Shown: piece after piece, positions 43,861 through 54,156 of the stretch
Layout: the number at the start of each line of letters is the position of its first letter
How positions within the stretch are numbered: position 1 is the stretch's first letter
NCBI RefSeq assembly: GCF_008017445.1
Contig: NZ_VRSW01000004.1
Location: forward strand, 124,001-188,000
DNA: 64,000 nucleotides
Source: Microbacterium mitrae
GTDB taxonomy: Bacteria; Actinomycetota; Actinomycetes; Actinomycetales; Microbacteriaceae
Direction of reading: 5' to 3'
Program-made: the position numbers and the translations under genes
Notes under the pieces: model-generated
Seen by the model: only the letters and a program-made list of their open reading frames with translations
Database searches by the model: none
Told to the model about the DNA's origin: nothing

Positions 43861-44056
43861 AACAATACGCAGCGGCTGGGAGTGACCACGGGGAGTGACC
43901 GCTGGGGGTGACCCTGGGGTGACCGCAGCCGCACCCGCCCGCACCGCGTGCGAATCCACCGTAGACGTCACGCAGCAGCAGCCGCGTCGGGCTAACCCCT
44001 TTCGGTTCGGGCGCTACTCCCCTAAACTCGCGGCGACGGTCCCACAAGGAGGCAAC

Positions 44057-44314
44057 ATGACTATCGGATTCGGAATCTTCATCTTTGTCGTCGGCGCGAT
44101 CATGGCGTTTGCGCTCAATTTTGAGGTCGACTGGATCGACCTTCAGCTCGTCGGGTACATCCTCATGGGCGCGGGGTTCCTCATGTTTGCTATCGGACTC
44201 GCCGTGATGTTTAGCCGCCGCTCATCATCCACCGTCTCCTCGACTCAGATTGATCCGGCGTCGGGCGCCCGCGTCACCCGCACTGAAACTCAGCTCCCCA
44301 ACGACCAGCTGTAA
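44057..44314 (+). CDS. Small two-helix membrane protein (DUF6458-like)
   Basis: This 85-residue protein has two transmembrane helices at about residues 4-20 and 30-50, linked by FEVDWIDLQLVGYILM, and a polar tail. The start MTIGFGIFIFVVGAI follows AAGGAGG. It resembles the small actinobacterial DUF6458 proteins, whose role is unknown. The frame is open upstream, but the ribosome site settles the start. Confidence 0.75.
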   Translation: MTIGFGIFIFVVGAIMAFALNFEVDWIDLQLVGYILMGAGFLMFAIGLAVMFSRRSSSTVSSTQIDPASGARVTRTETQLPNDQL

Positions 44315-44444
44315 GCAACCGATCAGCGGTGCGCGATGGTTCCGCCCCGCCCCCGCGACACACCGCCCCGCCACCCCCGCGATACCACACCCCGCGACAC
44401 CCCCATCCACCATCCCTTCAGCGCGGTTTCGGTAGGCTCGAAAC

Positions 44445-45872
44445 ATGCTGAACATGGTGGAGGGTCTTGCGCGCCTTCAAGCGGTCGCAACCTCTCCCGT
44501 CGTCGAAGCCGTCGCGCACGCGTTTGCCGCGGCCGGCAAAGATTTGGCACTCGTGGGTGGCCCGGTTCGCGACGCGCTTCTCGGCCGGCCGACTCACGAC
44601 CTCGACTTCACGACTGACGCGCGACCCGACGAGATTTTGGCGATCGTCACCCCGATTTCGACGACGCAGTGGGATATTGGGCGATCGTTCGGAACCATTG
44701 GCGCGCGCGTCAAGGGTGAGAACGTTGAGATCACCACCTATCGCGCCGACGAGTACGACGGCATTACCCGCAAGCCCGTGGTGGCGTTTGGCGACAGCCT
44801 CGAAACCGACCTAACCCGTCGCGACTTCACGGTCAACGCGATGGCGCTCAAGGTTCCGTCTGTCACCCTCGTCGACCCGACCGGTGGCGTCGAAGACCTC
44901 GTCGCGGGCGTGTTGCGCACGCCGATCGACCCGCAAATCAGCTTCGGTGACGACCCGCTACGCATGCTTCGTGCTGCCCGCTTCGCATCGCAGCTCGAGT
45001 TCACCGTCGCGGAGCCCACGCTGCAGGCAATTGCGGCATTGCGCGAGACGATTCGCATTGTCTCGCCCGAGCGCATTCAGTCTGAGATGGTGCGCCTGCT
45101 CCAAACGGACGACCCGTCGCGCGGCATCCGCATTTTGGTCGAGAGTGGCCTGATTGACGAGTTCATGCCCGAAGTTTCTGCCCTCCAGCTTGAGGTCGAC
45201 GAGCACCACCACCATAAAGACGTGTACGAACACTCCCTCACGGTGCTCCGTCAGGCGATTCAGCACGAAAAAGAGCGCTTTCCCGACGCGGAACCAAACA
45301 TTGCGTTGCGCTTGGCGGCGCTACTTCACGATGTGGGCAAGCCCCGCACCCGCAAGCTGGAGCCGAACGGTGGCGTGACCTTTCATCACCACGATGTGGT
45401 CGGCTCTCGCATGGTGAAAAAGCGCCTGCAGGCGCTGCGGTTTGACAACGACACCACGGCCGCCGTCGCGAAGCTCGTCGAACTTCACCTGCGCTTTTTT
45501 GGCTATGCCGAGGGCGCGTGGACAGACTCTGCGGTGCGCCGCTACGTGCGCGATGCCGGTAGCCTGCTCGCCGAGCTGCACATTCTGACGCGCGCCGATG
45601 TCACAACGCGCAACAAGAAGAAGGCTGCCCGGCTGGCGCGCGCGTACGACGATATTGAGAACCGCATCGACGAGCTGGCCGCGCAAGAAGAGCTCGATTC
45701 GCTTCGGCCCGAGCTTGACGGCAACCAGATTCAAGCAACCCTCGGCATCGGCCCCGGTCGCGAGGTGGGCGAAGCCTACAAATTCTTGATGGAGATTCGC
45801 CTCGACGAGGGCATCATTGGTTCCGAAGCCGCCGAGCAGCGCCTCCGCACCTGGTGGAGCACCCGCGCCTGA
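44445..45872 (+). CDS. pcnA: CCA tRNA nucleotidyltransferase
   Basis: This 475-residue class II nucleotidyltransferase adds CCA to tRNA 3' ends, needed here because the window's tRNAs do not encode CCA. Motifs are LVGGPVRDALLG and DLDFTTD, followed by RRDFTVNAMAL, and an HD phosphohydrolase domain with LLHDVGKP. Start ATG 44445 (another ATG at 44454). It lies a few kb from murJ as in other actinobacteria. Confidence 0.93.
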   Translation: MLNMVEGLARLQAVATSPVVEAVAHAFAAAGKDLALVGGPVRDALLGRPTHDLDFTTDARPDEILAIVTPISTTQWDIGRSFGTIGARVKGENVEITTYRADEYDGITRKPVVAFGDSLETDLTRRDFTVNAMALKVPSVTLVDPTGGVEDLVAGVLRTPIDPQISFGDDPLRMLRAARFASQLEFTVAEPTLQAIAALRETIRIVSPERIQSEMVRLLQTDDPSRGIRILVESGLIDEFMPEVSALQLEVDEHHHHKDVYEHSLTVLRQAIQHEKERFPDAEPNIALRLAALLHDVGKPRTRKLEPNGGVTFHHHDVVGSRMVKKRLQALRFDNDTTAAVAKLVELHLRFFGYAEGAWTDSAVRRYVRDAGSLLAELHILTRADVTTRNKKKAARLARAYDDIENRIDELAAQEELDSLRPELDGNQIQATLGIGPGREVGEAYKFLMEIRLDEGIIGSEAAEQRLRTWWSTRA

Positions 45873-45883
45873 CCCGCGCCGCG

Positions 45884-47059
45884 CTATTCGTCTATCTCGA
45901 TGATCAGCCCGCCGCCGCGAGCGGCGTCGGCAAAGGCGAAGCACCAGCTGACCCACAGGGTCAGTGACAGCAAGATCGCGAAGGCGACGGGTGCGACCGG
46001 AACCACGGCGAGCACCGCCGCATAGGCTGCGCCGATGACGAGGGTCGGTATCGCGCGCCGCAGGGCGGGGCGCGGCTTCATCGTCCAGACCAGCGCGGCG
46101 ATTGCGAGCATCGTGACGGCGAGTGACCATGCGATGAGCGCGCGCGATTCGACGGGAACCACCGCGTCGTCTGCGTGTTCGATCATCGACACCATGCCCC
46201 CGCCGACCGCGGCGATCGCGCCGGCCAGCACCATGTGGGTTGTGATCCAGACGGCCCGCACGCGCTGCCCGGTTCGTGGTTCGCGCCTGCCGATGAAGTC
46301 GAAGTAGGTCCACCAGATCGCGAAGCCGAGAAAGAGCATCAGCATGCCGGTGATGAGCTTCGTGACAGTGTGCTCGCCGTCGGCCAAACCGTCGCCCACG
46401 CCCACAACCACCTCACCCAGCACGACGATGATGAACAGCCCCATGCGTTCCGCCCACGACTCCGTGACATCGGTCACGCCTTCGCCGGCGGCGCTTCGGG
46501 CGGCTGAGAGTGGCGTCGCAACAATGTTGAGCAGCGCGGCGATTCCCCAAACCGCGGTGCGTAGCGTGTTGTCGGCGATAAATGACCCGCCCAGCACCAG
46601 CACGCCGGTGATAAGCAGAAACGTCACATAGGTTGCGACTCCGCCGCGGTACTGTGCTTGGTCGATGCGGCGCAGAAACCACCACTGATATGACAGCAGC
46701 ACGATCAGCAAGAAGTATGCGATGCCGAATCCGATTGCCTGCGCCCGGTCTTCAACGGCATGCCCGGCGTACACGGTCAGCACGACGAGAAACGCCATCT
46801 GGCCAAAGATGTACATTCGGCTGCGGCCATCGTTTTGACCGTGCAGCTCTTGGTAGTACGAGCCGTTGAGCCACACCAGCCAAATCAAGAAGTACATCAC
46901 CAGGTACTCCCACGTGCCCGTGAGGCTGATGTGCTCCGCCAGTCGATGTGTGATTTGTGAGATCAGCACCACAAAGACGAGGTCGTAAAACAGTTCGAGC
47001 CACGTCACTCGACGGTGATAGAGCAGCTCGCCGTGGGCGCGCGGGCGCGCCGGAACCAC
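45884..47059 (-). CDS. Low temperature requirement A (LtrA) family membrane protein
   Basis: This 391-residue protein has about 12 hydrophobic helices and the LtrA signature WLELFYDLVFVVLISQ near the N-terminus. WAERMGLFIIVVLGEVVVGV lies in the middle. Function is unproven; the family was named from cold-sensitive Listeria mutants. GTG 47059 is the only in-frame start after a stop. A second frame from ATG at 47126 (MSDDAGARS) could be an N-terminus joined only by a frameshift. Confidence 0.8.
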   Translation of the reverse strand: MVPARPRAHGELLYHRRVTWLELFYDLVFVVLISQITHRLAEHISLTGTWEYLVMYFLIWLVWLNGSYYQELHGQNDGRSRMYIFGQMAFLVVLTVYAGHAVEDRAQAIGFGIAYFLLIVLLSYQWWFLRRIDQAQYRGGVATYVTFLLITGVLVLGGSFIADNTLRTAVWGIAALLNIVATPLSAARSAAGEGVTDVTESWAERMGLFIIVVLGEVVVGVGDGLADGEHTVTKLITGMLMLFLGFAIWWTYFDFIGRREPRTGQRVRAVWITTHMVLAGAIAAVGGGMVSMIEHADDAVVPVESRALIAWSLAVTMLAIAALVWTMKPRPALRRAIPTLVIGAAYAAVLAVVPVAPVAFAILLSLTLWVSWCFAFADAARGGGLIIEIDE

Positions 47060-47292
47060 GCGCGAAGCGCTTCGCTCAGAGGAATGCTGTTCGGGGCTGC
47101 GCTCCGGGCGCCGGCGTCGTCAGACATGCAGACACGCTACTGCACCCCCACCCCGCCACAGAAGCAACGCTCTTCACTCGTGTCGAGGAACCGGCGACGT
47201 GCTGGTCAGCTAGGTAAAGAGGGTCAAAATCGTTACGCCGTCAAACCTTGTCAAACCCTAAGATGAGATCTAGGGGAGATGGGGGTACGTGA

Positions 47293-47799
47293 GTGCTCAA
47301 CAGCATTTCAGAAACACTGGTGCTGACCGGTGCAGTGCAGCCCGAGACGATGCGCTCGGCCGTCGCGACGTTTGGCGACGGCGCGGCCCTGCACGCACAC
47401 CTGCTGGAAAGCAAGACCATCACCTCCACCCAGCTCGCCCACGCCGTGGCGGCGATGCACGACCTCCCCTACACCGACCTCACCAGCCGTGAGCTTGACC
47501 CGGCAGTCGTTGCCCTGGTTCCGAGTGCCCTGTGTCGTCGCTACAAGGTGATTCCGCTTGAGCGTCGTCGCCGATCGATTGTGCTCGGCATGGTCGATCC
47601 GTCAGACATCATCGCAATGGACGACATTCAACGCGTGATCGACGTAAACCTGCTCCTTGTGTCAGGGATGGGGGTGGGGATGTCACGTTCGGTTGTCGCA
47701 CGGTGTGCGGGCACGCCAAATAACGCCCCTTCTGGGTCGCTCTTCTCGCGCCGAGAGCAGTCCGTTTGGGGCGAGACATCCTCCGCACTCCATTACTAG
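47293..47799 (+). pseudogene. Truncated PilB/GspE-type ATPase, N-terminal domain only
   Basis: This 168-residue frame matches the start of type IV pilus/type II secretion ATPases through the MshEN-like domain (LPYTDLTSRELDPAVVALVP, then KVIPLERRR, then VLGMVDPSDIIAMDDI). Intact family members run to about 550 residues with Walker motifs, all absent here. After DDIQRVID the sequence loses family character, and it ends just before a strongly AT-rich segment. GTG 47293 follows GGGGG. A stand-alone domain cannot be excluded but a deletion scar is more likely. Confidence 0.65.
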
Positions 47800-48142
47800 G
47801 ACACCGGAATTGGCAGTGTCAAGCGCCTTTACAATCACAATTTTCACTTGAGAGGATTCTCATCTAGTTCTAATACGCCACTAAATACCTGGTCAAAGGC
47901 ATTTAAATATGCGTTCACAGCCCACTCTAAAACTCAAATAAGTTTTTTCCGAGAGCCAAAGCGTTATAAAGCCCAACCCTCAACTGCTTGTGAACATGGT
48001 TACTACCCATAGTCGGTAAGTGACCAACTTCCTCTCATTCGACCAAAAGACCCCACCATCGCGCCGGTCACACCACACCTTCCCCATCGCGTGCGGGCGC
48101 GCCCGTGTCTACACTGGAGGCCATCGTTCACAGAGGAACACC
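47800..48142. other. AT-rich segment, no gene (probable recombination scar)
   Basis: By hand count, 47821-48000 contains 69 G/C of 180 bases (about 38%), far below its surroundings. I find no open frame of useful length and no clear insertion-sequence end. After about 48060 the composition returns to normal, leading to the GAF-regulator start. Confidence 0.7.
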
Positions 48143-49480
48143 ATGACGTCACAGTGGGCAGGCTCGCGCGGTGTTGCGCCCGAAACATCACGCCTGCTGA
48201 TCGAGCGTGCCCACGAAGAGATCATCGCGGGCAACCTCACCGACTCGCGCCTGCTCGACGTGCGTGAGCTGGTGCGTGAGTCGTGGCGTCGCTCACTCGC
48301 CTCCGCCGTCGGGGCAGAAGACCTCCCTCCGCTGGAGTTCACGCCAGACGCGATCGAGGAGTACCGTCGCGAGCATCCGCTCGCCGGCGCTCGCGACATG
48401 ATTCGCGCCCTGCTCATTCCGGGGGAGGCCGCCACCTCCGGTGTCGTTGTCGCGGTGGGCGACTCCGCCGGACGCCTGCTGTGGGTCGAGGGCGATCACG
48501 CCATCCAAAACCTCACCAGCGACATGGGCTTTGTTGCCGGCGCCAACTGGTCAGAGGCGGCGGTCGGAACCTCGGCGCCGGGCACCGCGCTGGCGCTGGG
48601 CCGGTCGGTGCAGATTCAGGGCGCCGAACACTTCAACCGCTTCGTGCAGCCGTGGTCGTGCACGGCAGCTCCGGTGCGAGACCCAGAAACCCGCGAGATC
48701 CTGGGCGTTATTGATGTGACCGGAGGTGTCGAGGCCGTGACGCCGCAGGCACAGCTGCTGGTCGATGCCACGGCGCGCGCGGTGGAGTCTGAACTGCTGG
48801 TCGCCCGCCTGCGCAGCCGCGCAGAACCGCGCACGTCTCGCCCCGCCCCCAGCCGGGCCGCCTCGCGAGCATCGCGCGCGAGCCTGCGCGTGCTTGGCAA
48901 CGAGCGCGCCTACCTTTGTGTCGAGGGCGACGCAACGAGCGTTCTCACGCCCCTCGGCGCACGTCATTCCGAAATTCTGTTGATGCTGGTGGTGCATCGT
49001 CAGGGGCTATCGGCCGAGCGCCTCACCGAACTCGTCTACGGTGAGGGCGCCAGCATCGATACCCTCCGTCCCGAAATGGTGCGCCTGCGCAAAGTGCTCG
49101 CGAAAATTGCGCCGTTCATCGAGCTGGAGTCGCGCCCCTATCGCCTGAAGCCAGCCATCGAGTCTGACGCGCACCACGTGCTCTCACTGCTTGATCGCGG
49201 AGCGCATCGCGTCGCGCTCGCGGCCTACAGCGGCGACGCGCTCGCTGGTTCCGTCGCCTCCGGCGTCGAGGAGTTCCGCAACACCGTGCGCACGGCGCTG
49301 CGCGAGGCGCTGATTGCCGAGGCGAGCGCCGAGGTGCTGCTCGAATACGCCGATACCGACGCCGGTCGCGACGATCTTGAGGTGTTGCAACTGGCGCTCG
49401 AACTGCTCCCGCCCCGCTCCCCCAAGCGCTCACTGCTCGTCACCCGCATCGAACGCCTCGCGGCCGAGCAGCAAACCTAA
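48143..49480 (+). CDS. GAF-domain transcriptional regulator (AcoR-like N-terminus)
   Basis: This 445-residue protein has a helical N-terminus (SRLLIERAHEEI... VRESWRRSL), a GAF sensor domain at about 70-220 (VVVAVGDSAGRLLW, NWSEAAVGTSAPG, GVIDVTGG), and a C-terminal winged-helix/BTAD-like region (LGARHSEILLMLVVHRQGL). It lacks the sigma-54 ATPase domain of true AcoR. Related regulators lie beside aldehyde dehydrogenase genes in actinobacteria, and one lies 2.4 kb downstream here. The start ATG 48143 follows AGAGGAAC. Confidence 0.8.
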   Translation: MTSQWAGSRGVAPETSRLLIERAHEEIIAGNLTDSRLLDVRELVRESWRRSLASAVGAEDLPPLEFTPDAIEEYRREHPLAGARDMIRALLIPGEAATSGVVVAVGDSAGRLLWVEGDHAIQNLTSDMGFVAGANWSEAAVGTSAPGTALALGRSVQIQGAEHFNRFVQPWSCTAAPVRDPETREILGVIDVTGGVEAVTPQAQLLVDATARAVESELLVARLRSRAEPRTSRPAPSRAASRASRASLRVLGNERAYLCVEGDATSVLTPLGARHSEILLMLVVHRQGLSAERLTELVYGEGASIDTLRPEMVRLRKVLAKIAPFIELESRPYRLKPAIESDAHHVLSLLDRGAHRVALAAYSGDALAGSVASGVEEFRNTVRTALREALIAEASAEVLLEYADTDAGRDDLEVLQLALELLPPRSPKRSLLVTRIERLAAEQQT

Positions 49481-50871
49481 ACGACGGTGAGGTGCCCGGC
49501 ACGGCTCGACGAGCGCGTGCCGGCGTGAATCTCTGCCCACGCCTCGGCGAGAATCGCCATGCCCGCCGACACATCATCGGGCGCGAGCGTGATGGGCACG
49601 CGCATGAATCGCTCGTGCACGCCAGACGCCGAAAACCGCGGGCCGGCCGGAACCCGCAGGCCGCGATCCTGCGCGGCCAGAGAGAGCGCGGTTGAGAGCG
49701 GCTCGCCGAGGTCAATCCACGCCGAGAGGCCACCGGCGACTCGCGGAACCTCGACCCCCGGCATCGCCGAAATGCTCGCTTCCAGCGCGGTGCGGCCGGC
49801 GGCCAGGCGCGCGCGAATGTGTCGCCGCAGGGTCGTCATGTCGTCAAACAGCTCGATTGCGATGCACTGTTCTAGCGCGGCAGTGCCCAGATCAATCGTG
49901 GGGCGCACCGACAAGATGCGCTCCACCTGGTCGCGGCTGGCACGAATCCAGCCGATGCGCAGCCCACCCCACGCGAGCTTCGACAACGACCCCACCGTGA
50001 TGGCCGCGCCATGCGCCGCGAACGGGTGCGGCGTGAACGGGCGATCAATGTCGAGCTCAACGCACGTCTCATCGGCGATCAGCAGGGTGCCCGAACTGCG
50101 CGCAGTGGCCGTGATTTGCCGCCTCTCGTCGTCGGTGAGTGAGGCGCCCGTCGGGTTTTGAAAGTCGGGAATGAGGTAGGCGAGGTGCGGCCGGGCATCC
50201 AGCAGCGTGGTGGTGAGGTGGCGCACATCCCACCCTGCGGACGTCACCGGCGTCGTGAGAATGCGGTGTCCGGAACGGCGCAACGCCTCGAACGCGTGCG
50301 GAAACGTGGGTTGCTCCACGAGCGCCGTGCGGCCCGGCTGGCCGAAGGTCGCAAACAGCAGCGCCAGAGCGTGCATCGCGCCGGAGGTCACGATGATCTC
50401 ATCGGCCGACGTCGGCAAGCCGCGCTGCGAGAAGCGTGCGGCGATGCGTTCGCGCAACTCCGGCATGCCGGCAATCAGGTACCCACTGGTTCCACGCAGT
50501 TCGGCAAGGCGATTGAGGGCACGCTCGGTGGCGGCGTGCAGGCCGGGGGTGGAACCTGTGGATGCGATGGTGAAATCGACCAGCGCGGTATCGCTGTCGG
50601 GCATGACGCGGGTGCCGTGGGGCAGGGTCACGCGCGTGCTGCCGCCGTGCAGGCGCACCACGAAGCCGGCGGTAGCGAGGCGTTCGTAGGCGGCGGAGAC
50701 GGTGGCGCGCGAGCGATGAAGCTCCGCCGCGAGGGCGCGCTCGCTGGGGAGCTTCTCGCCAACGGTGAGCCGGCCATCAAGCACGAGCGAGCGAATGCGG
50801 TCGGCGAGGCTCGCGGCAACGGCGCGGCCGTCATCCCACGAGCCGAGCAATCCCACCAAACGTGACGTCAT
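49477..50871 (-). CDS. MocR-type GntR regulator with aminotransferase domain
   Basis: This 464-residue fusion has a GntR winged helix (LTVGEKLPSERALAAELHRS, about 30-80) and an aspartate-aminotransferase-like domain. The PLP Lys lies in SLSKLAWGG and ADETCVELD precedes it. MocR proteins sense pyridoxal phosphate or amines and regulate nearby genes. It is divergent from a YczE-like membrane protein gene, a common pairing, with an 8-bp inverted repeat between them. It overlaps the convergent GAF regulator gene by 4 bp. Confidence 0.88.
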   Translation of the reverse strand: MTSRLVGLLGSWDDGRAVAASLADRIRSLVLDGRLTVGEKLPSERALAAELHRSRATVSAAYERLATAGFVVRLHGGSTRVTLPHGTRVMPDSDTALVDFTIASTGSTPGLHAATERALNRLAELRGTSGYLIAGMPELRERIAARFSQRGLPTSADEIIVTSGAMHALALLFATFGQPGRTALVEQPTFPHAFEALRRSGHRILTTPVTSAGWDVRHLTTTLLDARPHLAYLIPDFQNPTGASLTDDERRQITATARSSGTLLIADETCVELDIDRPFTPHPFAAHGAAITVGSLSKLAWGGLRIGWIRASRDQVERILSVRPTIDLGTAALEQCIAIELFDDMTTLRRHIRARLAAGRTALEASISAMPGVEVPRVAGGLSAWIDLGEPLSTALSLAAQDRGLRVPAGPRFSASGVHERFMRVPITLAPDDVSAGMAILAEAWAEIHAGTRSSSRAGHLTVV

Positions 50872-50907
50872 GGTTCCATCGTCGCTCAAATTGGCATGTT
50901 TATGACA

Positions 50908-50929
50908 GTCCACTTTGCGTGAAGTGGAC
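50908..50929. promoter_or_regulatory. Palindromic operator candidate in the MocR/YczE divergent region
   Basis: GTCCACTT (50908-50915) and AAGTGGAC (50922-50929) form a perfect inverted repeat with a 6-bp spacer, midway between the two divergent starts (50871 and 50967). It is a likely MocR binding site. Confidence 0.65.
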
Positions 50930-50966
50930 CGCCATTGCGGCCAGTCGGCGGGAGCACCATGTGTTC

Positions 50967-51647
50967 ATGCGAATCCTTCGAGCGATGTTTCTGCCGGTGC
51001 ACCTGACCGGTGTGCGTGACACCACCGAGCGCGTTGTGCAGCTGCTCGTCGGGCTGATTCTGTATGGCGTCGCCCTCGCGTTCATGATTCGCGGCGGCAA
51101 TGGCCTGGCGCCGTGGGATGTGCTCGCCGTCGGCACCGCGATGCACGTGCCGCTGAGCTTTGGCGCCGTGGTGGTGGCGCTGTCGGTCGTGGTGCTGCTG
51201 CTGTGGATTCCGCTGCGCCAACGCGTCGGTATCGGCACGGTGCTGAACGCCCTGATCGTCGGGCCGGCCGCCGAGGTGACGCTTCACGTGCTGCCCGCCG
51301 CCCCCAACTGGATCGTGGGCTCACTGCTGTTCTTGGTGGGGCTCGTGGTGCTGGCGGTCGCGACCGGCGTCTACATTTCTGCCGACTTTGGCCCTGGCCC
51401 GCGCGACGGCCTGATGACGGGCCTGGTGCGTCGCACCGGTCGTCCGGTGTGGCTCGTGCGCACCGTCATCGAAGGCTCCGTGCTGTTGATCGGCTTTCTG
51501 CTCGGCGGCCCGGTGGGAGTCGGAACCGTCATCTTCGCCTTCGGTGTCGGCCCACTCATCGGGCTGATTCTGCCGCGCATGCAACGCTGGCGTGCCGCGC
51601 GCTCCGCCCGCGCGACCGCCTCCGCCACCGCCGCGCTGGTTCCGTAG
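50967..51647 (+). CDS. YczE/YitT-like membrane protein
   Basis: This 226-residue protein has five to six transmembrane helices and starts at ATG 50967 (MRILRAMFLPVHLTG). A longer frame to 50862 would cross the palindrome and is rejected. The conserved GNGLAPWDVL and DFGPGPRDGLMTGL motifs match the YczE/YyaS/YitT family. These genes are frequent neighbours of MocR regulators; a transport role in vitamin B6 or amino acid metabolism is suggested elsewhere, not shown here. Confidence 0.85.
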   Translation: MRILRAMFLPVHLTGVRDTTERVVQLLVGLILYGVALAFMIRGGNGLAPWDVLAVGTAMHVPLSFGAVVVALSVVVLLLWIPLRQRVGIGTVLNALIVGPAAEVTLHVLPAAPNWIVGSLLFLVGLVVLAVATGVYISADFGPGPRDGLMTGLVRRTGRPVWLVRTVIEGSVLLIGFLLGGPVGVGTVIFAFGVGPLIGLILPRMQRWRAARSARATASATAALVP

Positions 51648-51654
51648 CCCCTGG

Positions 51655-51830
51655 TTCCGCAGGCCCGCTGGTTCCGCAGGACTGCTGGTTCCGCGCGACT
51701 GCTGGTTCCGCTGGCCCGCAGCAGCCGTTATGCACGCATCCGTGTGACTGGTGATGCTGACGTGACGGATGAGGCGAATATTGCGTGCACACGGTTTTCG
51801 GTCGTGCATAACGGCTGCGACAGCCGGAAC
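51655..51830. repeat. GGTTCCG cluster and long-armed hairpin element E
   Basis: Five or more CTGGTTCCGC units are spaced 12-18 bp apart at 51640-51715. They precede a hairpin with perfect 16-bp arms (GCAGCCGTTATGCACG at 51721-51736, complement 51803-51818) and a nested CATCCGT/ACGGATG pair. The arm core CGTTATGCA is shared with element A at 4.8 kb. Confidence 0.75.
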
Positions 51831-51935
51831 CAGGGCGCAGCGTGCAAGGGAGTGCAACGTTGCGGGGCGTAGCTTCTGGGCAACGTGATTCACATCGTCA
51901 GCTTGTGAATACCCCGATGTCAAAGGAGACAGCTC

Positions 51936-53483
<1,548 letters not shown>

Positions 53484-53496
53484 ACCGGCACCAACG

Positions 53497-53617
53497 GCCG
53501 ATTCGAGCGAACGGCTGATTCACGCGAACGGCCGATTCACGCGAACGGGCGATTTGAGCGAACGGCCGATTCGAGCGAACGGCTGACTTACACGAGAACC
53601 GCCGATCCACGCGAACG
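53497..53617. repeat. 17-bp tandem repeat between aldehyde dehydrogenase and DUF779 genes
   Basis: Seven imperfect 17-bp units of the type GCCGATTCACGCGAACG (one is 19 bp) fill the gap between the two genes and end 9 bp before the DUF779 start. The unit alternates between TTCGAGCGAAC and TTCACGCGAAC forms. Confidence 0.85.
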
Positions 53618-53626
53618 GAGCACGAA

Positions 53627-54010
53627 GTGACCGAATACTCTCGCGTCGCCGTGACGGCTGAGGCCGGTGAGTTGCTGCGGCAGCTCACCGGCCAGCACGG
53701 CCCGCTGATGTTTCACCAGTCCGGCGGCTGCTGCGATGGCAGCGCGCCCATGTGTTACCCGGTCGGCATGTACCAACTCGGTGCGGTCGACGTACACCTC
53801 GGAACGATTCACGTTGACGGCCTCGACGCGATCGAGGTCTACATGTCTGAATCGCAGTTTGAATACTGGAAGTACACGCACCTCACCATCGACATCGTCG
53901 ACGGCCGCGGCGCGGGATTCAGCGTCGAAAGCCCCACCGGCAAGCGATTCCTGATTCGATCCCGCATGCTCACCGACGCCGAGGTGGCGCACTTCGGGCT
54001 GCTCACCTGA
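53627..54010 (+). CDS. DUF779 family protein
   Basis: This 127-residue protein has the family signature MFHQSGGCCDGSAPMCYP with adjacent Cys residues that could bind metal or form a disulfide. HLTIDIVDGRGAGFSVE follows. It starts at GTG 53627. DUF779 is nearly always paired with an aldehyde dehydrogenase; its biochemical role is unknown. Confidence 0.9.
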   Translation: MTEYSRVAVTAEAGELLRQLTGQHGPLMFHQSGGCCDGSAPMCYPVGMYQLGAVDVHLGTIHVDGLDAIEVYMSESQFEYWKYTHLTIDIVDGRGAGFSVESPTGKRFLIRSRMLTDAEVAHFGLLT

Positions 54011-54156
54011 GCTGCGGCATCCCTGGTTCCGCTCTGAGTTGCGGCTTGGGCGGAACCAAGTGAATTGTGGCTGCGCAGAGCGGAACCGCGCGAAAACGGA
54101 GGCATTGAGGCCCCGCTTCTGCGTGCCGCTTTCGTGGTTCCGCTCTTCTGGTTCCG

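Noticed and set aside
43266..43911. Two overlapping 210-residue frames
   Set aside because: They only translate the GTTCTGCACGAG and GGTTCCG repeats; no ribosome site or domain.
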